Below the pieces are notes generated by a model, which searched no databases, was not told the origin of the DNA, and saw only the letters and a program-made list of their open reading frames with translations. From Takifugu bimaculatus (Eukaryota > Chordata > Actinopteri > Tetraodontiformes > Tetraodontidae): a stretch of 64,000 nt of DNA. Where the stretch lies: the NCBI GenBank assembly GCA_004026145.2, contig CP034991.1, positions 12,234,142-12,298,141 on the forward strand, read 5' to 3'. This document shows positions 49,623 to 62,620 of this stretch, piece by piece. Both the position numbers and the translations under genes were made by a program. Within the stretch, counting starts at the first letter, position 1. Each line of letters starts with the position of its first letter.

Positions 49623-52287
49623 CAAGTGTGAGGTTGAGCCAGCAAGGAAGCTTCAAGCTTACTTTCAAAGCTGCAAGTAGATAATGAATATTTAACAGCG
49701 GGCAGACATCAGAAATATAGTTCTGGTACGGTGCCATTTTTGCATGCAATATGAGCAGTAAATTTTGAACATGAGCCAAAGCTTAAGTATAAATAGTGTC
49801 TTTGAAGATACTTCTCATTCACTGTAAAGTGGGATTCCCAACAGATGCTGGATGAATCAAGAATATATTCAAAGAAATGCATTTTGAGTGATGGTATGGG
49901 GGCTCCGTGGATATATTATGAATGCACAGTAATGCCTTTTTGGCTGGATTCAAGTGGAAGAAGCGTAAATGTAAAAAGAGGACGGTGGAGGTGTGTGTGT
50001 AGGGGTTTGGGGTTTTTTGCAGCGGCCAGGATCACTTCGGATTTATCCATCGAATGAAGTCGTTGCTGAGCTCTGAAGAGCTCCCCAAGGTGTTGGAGAT
50101 AGGAAGAGACGTTTCTTTCTTTCAGCCGTGCATTAGCAGGTTTGATTTCTATGTCATACAGTATGCATGCTCTGCGTCTGTGTTGTGTTGCTCTGCAGGT
50201 GGTTGGGAAGGAGAGGAGGATGTAGATGAAATATGGATTATCTCCCCTCAGTGTCTGGCTAAGCCCCACTTTGCTGGCACCACTGATTTCCAGTGTATCT
50301 CCCCTCCCACACAGCCAGGCAGCTGCAGGCCCCAGCATCTGGCTGCTAGGCCCCCTCCACCCCACCCACTCCGCCCAGCCTTTAATCAACCAAACACTCA
50401 CACACAAACGTCTTTATCTATCCCCCCAAAATGTAACAACCCCTCCTTCCTGTTGAGCTTCTGCTGTTCTACAGGAAATGCAGCCTTCTGAAAACTCAGG
50501 AATCCGGTAAACAGGACTGAAAATAGCCGCCAACTGGAAGATCAGCGATAAAAGCCCTCTGAGTCTAAACTGTCCTCATTAAGACACGGGTCAGGACAGA
50601 TATCATCCAAGCTGAAGGAAGGAAATCTCAACCCAACCCTGATGAGCCCTCTGCGACATCAGCCAGAGTTGCTCCACTTCCCAAACCCAACACTTCCCAA
50701 ACACTTCCGATAGGTATTCATCCGTTTCCTCTCAGCACCAAACACTGAGACCAGGCACGAACAGAACTTTGATGGACGTTCACTGTGAAACCTGTCGACA
50801 ACAGAAACTGGCCGCAACCTGGGAACTAAACCATCATTTCAGATGCAAAAACTCAACATTAAAGATTCCATTTCTCATGAAATGACGTTCAGATACAACA
50901 AACAATGTATTAAATGATGCAAGCAGGGCGTCAATGAGTGCAATGGAAGGGAGTGATAAAACAGTGGAAAACTGGGTGAATTCTGCCTTGAAGCTCCAGG
51001 AGAAGCTTTGGGGATCTCCAGACTTTGCACTGTATCCGTATTAAGCGGCGTTAACCCCGGAGAGCACCAGTAAATTAAATGTAATTATTCAGAGAACAGC
51101 CCTCCTCACGCACTCCAGTGAGTGCTGCTTCAAGCTGGTGAGACCCCAGGAGGAGTGGCTGCTGAACAGCTGAGGAACCTCTGCGCCTCCATGTCTGCAG
51201 ACGTGATTATCAGGAAGACTGAGAAGTTTGTGTTTTCGTCTGTCAGACGGAGGATGTCCGATGCGTGCCAGCCGCCTAATTGGCTGCAATTCCAATGCAG
51301 TGCAGCCACCCCACATTAATTTGACCGCATCTCCCTCACAATCCCCACAAAGGTTGGGTGGAAATTTGATACTTTATTGCAGCTCTTTTGCAGTATATGT
51401 GCATAAATACATGTTTTTTGTCAGTTCTGTTGTGAGGACCTTCTCAGACGACCTCCCTCCTCCTCACGATGACACTTCTAAATGGAGTGGATGAATATCA
51501 TATCGTCTACACCAATTTAAACCAGTTATCAATGAATCAATAGGCTCTAATTTCTCAAGAGTGGCATTAACCCTGAGTATTATCTTATTAAACCCACAAA
51601 GTGGTGTCATTAAGAGAATACTCTTCTACACTGTGCAGTGGGAGCACAAGTTCTAGCGCGCTGCCCGGCGAGAAATCTAGTCCAACTCAGCTGGAAGTGG
51701 TATACCTGCAACACACACGTCAGCTTTCCAGCGAAAGAGGGAAAGCTTAACAAGTACCTCCTCCAGACGGCCAGTAAATAATCAGGGCTGAGTTTCAGTG
51801 AGGCCACAGCACATCCAGAGGGTTACCTTTGCTCCATGTCTGTGTGTGTGTGAACAGAGGCCCGAGTTCTGGCCCACACAGGGAGCGGGGGGTCCACTGA
51901 AGGGGGAGAGGGCCTCCGTCTGAAGGCTTAAAATAGAGCGCCGGGTGTGAGATGACTGCATGGAGAGCTATTGTCGGGGGTAACATAGGGTGGGGGTTGC
52001 AGTACTGAACAACTCTTACAGCTGTGCAAAGAGTTCTGCGGCATGTAAGAGGAGCCCAAAAATAACCGACTACAGATTTGGATCCAGATTCAGGGACGGC
52101 AGACACAAAACAGACAGACATACAAACCTGACCGGACAGATATGTTTCCTTATGAATCATAAATCAGGAAATAGTGAAAGTCTTTTAAGGGATGATGATA
52201 TTAATCACAAAGGTCACTCGATATTGATAAGAAAACTACCTTTTATATGTAAGGATGTCCAAGACTGTCAGGCTGTAATTGTTCAAA

Positions 52288-52331
52288 ACATATTGAGTAG
52301 TGCCTAGATGCCTAGGCACTACTCAATATGT
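52288..52331. repeat. perfect 20-bp inverted repeat with 4-base loop
   Basis: The left arm acatattgagtagtgcctag is exactly mirrored by the right arm ctaggcactactcaatatgt around atgc. The words tagatgccta recur just after it (52331..52340). No transposon ends or target duplication were seen around it. Confidence 0.9.
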
Positions 52332-55300
52332 AGATGCCTAGAAAGATATTTCTGTCAACAGCAGCCAACAGACATCTTTTATCTGTGACTATAAACTGAA
52401 GAGTACTGGACAGTGACAGGCTCTCCAGGAAGCCGTCCTTGGCAGTGGAAAAAAAAACAAAAACGTGAAAACAAAGTGCACGTGAGTGAAAGTAAATCTT
52501 TCTCTGCGAAACACAATAAAACCAGAGGGTTTTGTCAGCTCTACACTGAGAAAAAAAGGCACGTATGCAAGTTTTCCAGAAAGTCCTTGTCAGCTTTTCA
52601 CAAAGGATTGCAGAGGTTACAAAAGCAGCACGAAGGGAACGGGCTTGGGGAGCTGGACCAGCACCAACAGTTTTCACTAAAATGTACGGTAACATCCTGG
52701 CTATTGTGGGCTGCTTATTGTCCTCTTCCTTTATGCTTCAGCAAGAATGCTAACTTCATACACAACCCAAGTCTGTGACATTGTAAACCGCGTAACTCTG
52801 CCCGCCTGACATGCTGAGGAAGAGGAAACCAGAGGCTTCTGCAACAAAAGGTGGGACAACTCAAGTCACTGGCCAATCTGCATCCCCATAGATCTTCCTG
52901 AGGAACCTGTTTGTTGGGAGCTGGGAGATGACCTCCAATCAATCCACCGTTTATTTTTTATTTCCCAACTCCCCAAATTTGCTCAAAGCTGAAACACACA
53001 TAAGTGAAATGCACGTGTCCTGTATGAAGTGTGTGTTTTGTTTTCCATCATGATATAAACAGATAGCATGGATGTAGTTAGCTGCAAATTATGAATATTG
53101 AAAGTCTTGTTATCCCAAACCACTGAGAGGGGGAGCCTGGAGCCTACTCACATAACAAGCATTAGCATTAAAAAGGACTGTTAACATGAGAGGGGGGGTT
53201 CTTCTGTCTGGTTGCTGCACAGTTTTTCATTATGTACGGTTGCTTCTGGATGGATTCGGTCAGGATGCCGTCAGCATTTCAGCAAATTTTATGAAGCCAG
53301 AGCAGAAATGCAAAAGGGTCGTGATATCTGATTTAGCTGAGCTGACATGGAGGTTTTCTGTTTGACGCACATTTAAATGATAATGCTTGATTCGTTTCAG
53401 TCCCACTCAGTACAAGTGCAAGTTCGCTTCCTGTCTTCTTGTTTTAAAACTTCCTGACGTTGACGTTGCTAATTAACACAGTGACATGACAGCCAACGTT
53501 TCTCAGGTCCGGACTGAGCACTGAGACCTGACGGACCCTCTGCTACAGCAATTCTTAAAATGAATAAATTAGATAAGCGGTAATTGTTTTACTTCTCATT
53601 TCCAGACTGCAGCGGTAACCCTAATTCCATTAGGCTAAAGTTCTGACAGACAAGACAGGACAATGAGCCCTGCGTGCAACAGCGTGGTTAAAGACAACAT
53701 AAAGACATGACCTAATAAAAAACCCAAACTTTTTTCTTTAACCAGAAGATATTCTTCAGAAATTATACTTATATTTCAGTAGATCAACTCCTGGGCTATA
53801 ATGGCCCAGTCATGGTCGATATTTCATATGAAATATTAGTTTTCTAGCTCACTGTGGCCTCAGTAAATGGCCCAATGAGGAAGAAAACAGTGGAACAGAT
53901 TCCAAAGACCAATACCCATTAATCCAGCAGCCTCAAGAAACAACTGTGCGATGTCGTAAACCAAACAAAACAGCTTTTTTTTTGGCCTGTGATAAAATCT
54001 AAAAGCAATAGCAAAGAAAGATGATGTCTGAAGTCCTCGGCCAAAAATGCAGAATGTATCAAAACTCGTTCCAGATCAGCAGTCGGGGACGGAAAGAGGA
54101 ATTTCAAATTATTTAATGTGTCACATTAGAAATGAAAGTGTTCACGCTGAACTCAATTTATCAGATCCTGAGGCAACCGCAGCATCTCAAAAAACAAAAC
54201 CATCAAAAATTAGACATCATGCAGAAATTATGATCATCATTCATCAGCTATGATTAAAACAGTTTAGACATATTCTACAAGGAAGGTATTAAAAAGACTT
54301 TGAACCAACCAAGCAAAAACATATTTGTCCACAATATCTACAGAACAACTGGCACCAACGACAATAACAATGACAAACGATAAATATCAGAGAGAGAACA
54401 GCCTGGCTGGTGCATACCTCTGCCAGACTGAAGGATATTATCACTGAAAGAATTAAGTGAATTTTCATAATGAATTAATTCAAACAAACTCAATAATAAT
54501 CTTAAATTTATTACAAATAATGTAAAATTCCATCTGTTTGAAACCAGCAATAATCCAATAATCCATAAACGCGTCATCATTCTGCATCATTCAACCTGAA
54601 ATCCTGTCAGGAACCATGACAACAGCCAAAGTAAAGCTGATGAAGACCTTGGGTGGCGTGAGAAAGAGACAGCGTTGAAGTCAACAAAAGCGTATAGCAG
54701 GCATTGAGAATACCGCTATCAACCAAGGTCACAGACAAGAAAAATTCTCCGCTCTAGCTTAACAAAAAAATCTTTCCAGAGCCTGAATCCATGGTGGTTG
54801 CGACTATGCAACAATTACACTGGATAAAAAGGGTTTTCAAACTGGACTTTCTCATTAACACATGCGTGCTGCATTCCCTATGTGCTGTTGTACGTGTTCC
54901 AAACACGAGAACGCTACAGGGGCGATGCCACTTCCGAGCCGTGTGCCAGAATAGAAGCCACAAGGTGAACTGACGGCTATTTTTGCCTGAAAATCAACAG
55001 CGTTAAATACCAAACATACTGCAGAGATTACAAAGCAATTCCATGGAATTCCGGGCTCCATATGGTGACAAGGTGCTCGTATCTCTCGCTATTAGAGGTC
55101 CGTCAACCCTGCCAGCAGCTCCGGAGCCAAAATAAAGCACAAGCAACAAAGCGGGGCACCGAGAAGGCCAGCAGCGTGTCGCGACATAATTCTCATTTTG
55201 GACATGGATGCTTAAATCTCCTTTTCATCGGCTTGTCCAAGACTGCAAAGCAGGTTTAAGAAGAATAGAAAACAAAGCCCCCCCACATGGATCATGACTC

Positions 55301-57046
55301 ACTGGGAGCCACCAGTGAGCCAATTCCTGGATTCACCTCTATATTCTTGTGGGACAACACACAGTGAGTCAGCCTGTGAAAGACTAGAGCATTCATGAGT
55401 CAGTCTTCAGTGAATCCGAGGAATGAGCAACGGGTTTCACGGGAAAAAACCTGACCCGATCCGCCGAGAACCTGTTAACTGTGTGAGCGCTCAGTGGCGT
55501 CGGCGAGGATCTGCGGGTGTGATGGAATGTTTACGGCGCTGTCTTAGCAGCAGCAATTGTAACGACATCAATAAAATAAGCTCCTGCCCATTAAGAATGC
55601 GGCAATATCAACACGGATTCTCTGCACACCAAGCTTCAATTATGCTGTCTAAATGGGAAAGAGTTGCCTGTGGAACAGTGCGTGGCTGTCAGATTCCATC
55701 AAACACTTCACAACACTAGCCAGGAGACAAACGAGGAAAAAAGCATTAATGTTGAAAGACGTCTCAGCTGGAGCCGTTTTACATCAAATGGACCCGAACG
55801 CGACGTGAATGAGATCTCATTTATCCGGGTCACAGCCTGCTGAGGGCTGTCACTGAACCAAAGTGGTTGCACCATTACAGCCGCCTAGCTCGCTGTAGCC
55901 GTGAAGAAGAAGTGAGAAAACAGAAAAGACTGACGGAAGCAACAACCGATGCAGCTAAGTGAAGAAGAAAAAAAGCTTAGAGTGACTGAGAGTGTGTTTG
56001 TGGGTTATGAAACAAGCTCACACACACCTTTCCTGAACATTCTCACGCCAATGAAAAGCAGAGAACCCGATAATTGATCATGTCCAGCTATCTTCTACTG
56101 CTTTAGCTCCTCTCTTTACGTAAATGTGCATTGCTGGAAACGACAGAAGTCTCCTGATGTTCATTTCCCCCCTCAAATGCTCCAGGAGCTTCAGAACCGC
56201 ACCGTGGTACTGGTAGCACAATTCAGCCGCTCTCTGGAGAGGTTGTCTACAGTAAAGGGACAGAAAGCCACATTTCTCTGCAGCACGGCGCACCTCTGCA
56301 TTCACCCAACCACAAAGGAGGGCAAGTAGAATGCGACTGCCTCCAAAAGAAACTTCAGAGAGCAACAAATAGCCAAAGTTTGGATATCTGGACACTGAAG
56401 AAGGAACGGGATTCAAACCATGACGGGCGGTGGCAGAGCAGAAGAAACAGAGCCTTGCTAAAAGGGAATGTTAATTATGTTGCTGCTGCATGTTGGACAA
56501 AGAATACAGGAAGGTTTGTGAGACAACAGCAGCAGCTTGTGGCTTCAGGGATGCTGGGTCAGACGGCGGGGGACACGGTGCCAGTCCCGCTGCCTGCGAG
56601 CCTCAGATTGCGAAGCGTGGACGTAGGCCTGTAATTGCAGCTCGCTCTCTGTGCACGTGCCCACCGTTATTTCCACCGCACTATGTGGCAGGGGACACAA
56701 ACGCTTTGCCTTGAAGGCCGTCCCAAAGATCTGGCGTCCAACTCTGCGTCCCCGCTGCGGTGACTTCCTTTCAGAGTGACTGGCTGGAATAATTCGGGAT
56801 ACTTTGGAGAATGTAGGCAATTTGTCAGAACTAATAGAGCAGGAACATGAACATATTTGCATATTCATCATTGGTTTAACTGTAAAAGAAAAAATACAAC
56901 AGTAATGAAGTACTGAGGGCTGAAATGTTTTTAATGAGCATGTCAGGATTAAACCGCAGCTGAAACACAGCTTTACAATAGCAAACCTATCAAATGAATT
57001 GAGTTTTTAGCCACAGAGAGAAGGAACGAGGAGTTCAGCGAGGGGA

Positions 57047-57062
57047 GGGTTAGGGTTAGGGG
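57047..57062. repeat. short interstitial telomere-like run
   Basis: The sequence gggttagggttagggg holds two TTAGGG units in a G-rich stretch. Too short to say more. Confidence 0.5.
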
Positions 57063-60000
57063 AAGGGGAAGGGTTAGCATCAGGCATCAGGTGAGCATGC
57101 ATATAAGATATCTTCCTGGGAGGGGAGGAGACCCACCAGCAGCTCAGGATATCTAGGGTCTCTGTGTCCTCCTACTGAGGACAGGATGTCCTGCAAGTCC
57201 TCACTAGAGTAACGCAGGACCCACAACCGTTGCTGTGCAGCTTCAAAACTGTTGGGTATATCAGGATAATAAGTAACGCCACAACCTGCTCAGTATGTTG
57301 CACTGGCACTTGAGGAGGGATCGGTTGAGTCTAACGGTTGGTTCTTCACACCAGCAGCTGCTGTTAGCACAAAAATTCCAGGGAAATCATTGTTTTTCAA
57401 GGACTGACAGATTGAATACAGTGGAAATGGAGTGTAGTCTGAAGGAATGAATGCGTTGGATTCTGGAATGTAACTGCTGCGTGACCCCCAAAAACAGTCC
57501 TCGCGTTCCCCTGTGGCCGGAACAACAGAGGCTGCAGCTGGCCACTCCTTCAGAGGACCCCCCTCCGGTCCAGCCCCGCACACATCCACTCAGCCAAATT
57601 CAAGAGAGACAGTGCACAAAAGAGCTGAGAGTGGGTTTTATTGGATTAAACCTCTCTTGACTGTACTAGAATATGATGGAAAGAATTCGGGAACTGAAGG
57701 AGGTCTGTGTCAACAGCCCGTGTTTGCTTAACTTGCTTAACTGACGACGTCGCGGGGTTTAGCGTGCTCTTTTCCGCACATCGAGAATACGCTAAAGAAG
57801 AAATAATAACATTCCTCAACACAGCTGCTGACCAACTGAGGGAATCAAACTGAGACCTGCTAATCGTCCAAGAAAGCAGCTTGGTAACCAATAGCAACTG
57901 TTTAGAGCAGCCGCAGTGAAACGAATACCTTTGTGAATGAAGCCAAAGGTCCAGTCAAATAAATATATCCAAGGATTCTTCAGAACACAGCCCCCGACAG
58001 GTGTGTAGAGGGCAACTAGTTACGACTCGGTTCATTTTAGACACAAAGGATATCTTTATGAAGAATGCCACCATGGTTCGTTCCTTTAGTGCCTCAAATG
58101 GTAAGCAGATGATTGTGCACGTGACTTATTTTGATTGGCATCAGATAAAACGTAAGCTGCTACAACCAAACTGAAGGTTTCTGGAGTGTCAGGATGGAGG
58201 CAGGCTGGAAAGAACAAGGAATGACTCGCCATCCCATCGCAGGGTGTTAAGTACAGCACCTTCCACGTATGGTTGGCACTTGTCCCGCCACATCCTCGGA
58301 CCTGGCTGGCACCGGTCGGACATGCGCCGCGCTCCACTTCACAGCCTATGACACATTCCAATCTAAATACGTGGAGCTGTGACGGGGGGGCGTTTTGGTG
58401 GCATCCCGGCAGCCAGTGTGCACAGTAAAGGTTCATTAGATGGCTCAATGGAGCCCTGTGGAATGTGAGAGGAGGCGCATCACCCCATTGTTGAGCAGCG
58501 GCTCTTCTGGGAACAGGCTGAGCATGTGCGGGACAAAGCTTTGCCGTCTCATGTAGTAAATGAAGATGACAGGCAGCCCAGGGTCTGGATGCCCCTCTTG
58601 TGCAGAGCGTTCAACGATACAAATGGCTGTCTGCATGGAGAATCAGAAGCTCGGACACTGCCAAGAACCTGTTTATCAATCCCATTTTACAAGGTTCGGT
58701 TGGCGGTTTGGCTGAACTCTTGTTGCTGGTTAACATAATGTTTGCGCACAAGGTTGTGAGCCAGAGTCACTACGGCTGAGGCTGTGTGCAGCAGGGGCCA
58801 CTGTGGCCCCTAGGCCAGCAATCTTACTGTGGTTTGGACTTTCCCTCTCACTCTTTCCTCCCCAGTCATCTTTGATTTTTCTCCCTAGCCCCTAGCCATT
58901 AGCAATAACAGCCACTATTGTATGTTGCAGGGTACAGAGCTGAATTCTAATGAAGTACCGGACCTCATCAGGGCACTTCAACCGCCAACAGACCGGTGCC
59001 CTTTCCATCAAACTCCCCACAGGGCTCCAGGAATGAGCTGACTGAGCACAACATGGACCTGCTATAGTTAGAAACATACTGGGGTTTTCTCTCGGATGAA
59101 GGGGACAGTAAGAGCTCAAACAATCACACACAGAAAACTCGGCTAACTATTGTGTTGCATTAAAGTAAGCAGATGGCGTGTCCTTCCGACAGCAAGTCTC
59201 TACTTCGCAGCCCAAAATTTGGCAACATTTGACAGAGTAAGTGTATATGCGTATATTATACATGTGGATTTACTGGATTCATTTTGAACATGCTGCTGCG
59301 CACCAAAGCTGGGGGCTTCCGTTACAAAAAGCTGCTCTGCACTTCATTGATTTTTTGTGCTGCAGTTTTTACATGTGAGATCTGGAGATCTGCTCGTGCT
59401 GCCACATGTCGGGGCCCTGCTGAAGAGCCATCAGGCGTAATCATTAATCTAAAAGGCCGCATGGAGACAGATGGCCTGATGGTGGAGGATCGACGCTCTT
59501 CCCAGCATCCCCACTACTTCCACTGACTGGTTCGGGAGCAGGAAGTCGGCTAATCCCTTTCGAAGAAGGTTCCAGACTAAGCACGCAGCATTTCTCGCTC
59601 CCCCAGCTCCAGTGGCTGTGCTGCATATCCTGCTAGCACAATGTGGATGGTTTTAAAGAAATAAAGAAGCAGGGAGGAGGCATTTGTTCCCCTGTTTCTG
59701 CTCGAAGGAAGCTTTATGAGGACTTTGACCTTCCCCCTCAGGGCCTCTCTAAGAGGTCCCCAGCTGCAGGACGGAGGGGGAGGAGCCTATATGAACCATA
59801 CGTAGCTGTTAAAGAAATCCCAGCTCCTTAAACAAGGGCCCAGACGCCTCTTCCGCGGAGGGTCTGGGCTGCAGAAGTGTTTACATCATGGAGAAACGCG
59901 CGTCATGGAAGCAACCTCCATGTTTCAGGATGATAAGTGTGAAAAGGAGGAAGAAGTTTGTCCTAACAACATAAGTTCAACTTTTACTTAAAGAGAATTC

Positions 60001-62269
60001 ACCATAACCATTTGAAACGGAATGTAACAAGAATCAGGACCACTGATGAGAAAAAAACCCTGGAAATTCCTGCTGGATACCAACATTTTAAGTCAATGTA
60101 TGTGTGCTCAGTAGAAATCGGCTTCTCAAGCACATCTAAAGTATTTAAAAGTCCTTCCTTATTCAAGACTGTTTGCCGATAAGCATCAAATTCAGCCCCA
60201 CAGCTGAAGTTATAGACACTCATCCAGCCAACCGCTCCCCTATGATGTAGACGCTGGAAAATGAGAATTTGCCGCCCATGGCACCATTAACTAAAGTATC
60301 ATCAATCACCGGCTTTAAAGCTGACCGAGTGCTTCTTAACGACCTGTCACATCTCCAAATTTAACCACAGTCACTGCGGGAAAGCCGTTGACATATGCTA
60401 ACACATGCTAACACAATGCGGGCCCTGGGAAATCTGCATATGCTGCAACAAGCGTGATGGAAATGTGCAAAAACCACGTTTATTTCAGCCAAAGGTGACG
60501 TGGTCACATCCCTGCCGACGAGAGGTTCCTCCGAGGAAAACACATTAGCATCCTTTAAATTAGATCGTGTTGTGTAATGACAAAACTGTTGCTGTTATGT
60601 AATGGCGCCATAGCAGTAGGACAAGAAATGAATATATAAATATTTTTCGTTGGGATGAAATCAGCCTCCATGTGCCCACGAGGAGAGCTTGATTTAGAGG
60701 GTAAAGAACGATCCTTTTCTGGTCACTGCTGCGTTGCAATCGAGCCGTCCCCTCGTTTCTCCGGGGCAGATGGCTTTTTTATCTGCTCCATCGAAAACAC
60801 GGCTCTTGTTGCTATCTTCCAGCACTGCAGATATAAAGGTGTTTATTGGAGAGAGAGTCGGGGAAGCCATGCAGCCCTCTCCCATATAAACAGGACTACA
60901 CTGTCTGTAGCCTACAGACAAACACTGACTAAATAAGCTGGGGATCCAATTGATGTTCCCCGGTAGCCTCCAGAGTGTGTTGTCTGTGTGTGTGTGTGTG
61001 GCTGTGCTGACTAACACTGTTTACACCCTCCCCCTCTGGAAGATTTATTTGGCAACAGTAAAAACTCAATCGGCCAAGTCGTCATTACCAACTTATTGGA
61101 AGTTCCCTGAGCAAAATGAACACCAGGGAAAAGTGTCATATTTTTCAATAAATGCGCACAAAACAGACAAACGCACACTTTTACTGGGGGCCCCCCTGCG
61201 CTCTGCTGCGACCACAGCGATGCTCGACCCTCTTCAGGATATGTTGTGACAGAGCTGCAGCCCGATGACGAGCCGCCGCCTCATTATGTTTCCGTTTGCA
61301 CCCCTCCCTGCTTACAGCCCCATCCAGCCTTTCAAATTACAGCCTGCTCGCCTTGTATGAGCATTATTTCCATCACCTACGTGATGACAGATAAGAGGGC
61401 AATATGGCCCTCGCCAGCTGCCAGATAGCAGGAGAGCGAGTGGATGGAAGCGTCGGCCAAGCTGTCAGGGTGGAGCAGCGGCGACCAGTTATCAGACGTC
61501 TATGTTGCACAACTATAGTTACGTTCAAGAGCGCAAAACCAAAATAGTTCTGAGATTCCAAGGGTCCGACCCTCTGACCTGGCACCACCGGCTGTCATTG
61601 TGTTCAATAAAATACAGGCTAATGCACTTCATATAATACTGTGCAATGTTTGCACGCACTTGTGTGTAATTAGTGAAGCTATAGTATGCTTTGATTTTTT
61701 TTCAAAATGACAAAATTTAGCATGATGAGAAATTCTAAGCAGCATCTAAGGAGTGAAATCAATTTTTCAATCTTTTTTATTCTCTTTGATGAAGGCATGT
61801 TATTTTTCAGGTAGAAGTAAGCTGTTATCACTAAATAAACTCTTTTGATCTCTCTTTTTAGCCAGATTACTGATAACTGTCATTTTTGGCACACTCCTTT
61901 ATCTGTGCGTTCATTACAAATTGTTGATCACAAAAATGAATTCTACTAATATTAAAACTGGATGATTTGCGGGGACTGGTTGGTTTAAAATGGTGACAAA
62001 TCCCTCAGTTATAAAACTGATTAAATTAATTGGAACCGCGAGACATCAAAGGAAAGCTGTGGTAAAATTTTCACGAATCACCTAACAAAGCATTTTTAAA
62101 ATCCTGTAACATTTAAGAGTTACAAACTCTCGGATTGGTTTTGACTGATCTCGCTCTATTTATAATAGGCGCTGATTGCGCATGATCCTCCTAAAATTTT
62201 GTGGCAGTCTTTAATATTTCTGATCCCTCAAAACAATAAAAGTATTAGGAATAAGTTCAGGATTGGGTT

Positions 62270-62620
62270 GATCCACTCCAGGAGCAGACGCGGGAGGACT
62301 CCGGGATCGATGGCGGCAGGATGGTGGGCGCTGCAACATGTCGAAGTGTCGCTGGTCATGCAGCCCGAGGGGCCGGGGGGGAGGTATGGGAAACATGCAC
62401 GTATGCGTGTATGTATGGCCAGGCTGGTCTGACAGGAAGCCCATCTGGTATTACCAGTCAGCACCATCTGATCGGAGCCGCTCGCCCTGGACTCCCCCCG
62501 CCGACCCCCCTCCCAGTACCCTCCACAGCTATTGACCGTTCATATGTTTCCGGTCACTGGTATTATTCCAGCCTGACCTCGGCTCTCTGGGCAGCGGCGC
62601 TCCTCCTCGAGCTCTTCAAT
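62270..62620. other. GC- and CpG-rich patch
   Basis: Many CpG dinucleotides (agacgcggg, ccgggatcgatggcgg, ggagccgctcgccc, ccgccgacc) stand out from the AT-rich sequence on its left. It could be a regulatory or promoter-like element. No TATA box, exon or start site can be pointed to. Confidence 0.3.

Noticed and set aside
49916..50407. Minus-strand open frame of 163 codons
   Set aside because: No family resemblance and no arvcf wording; contains stretches derived from simple repeats.
51821..51837. Minus-strand ATGGAGCAAAG followed by gtaacc, a possible first coding exon
   Set aside because: It leaves phase 2, whereas the next arvcf exon needs phase 0, and it does not resemble the known ARVCF start.
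56405..56420. Minus-strand GGTTTGAATCCCG, another B-box-like match
   Set aside because: No surrounding tRNA structure or repeat consensus could be followed.
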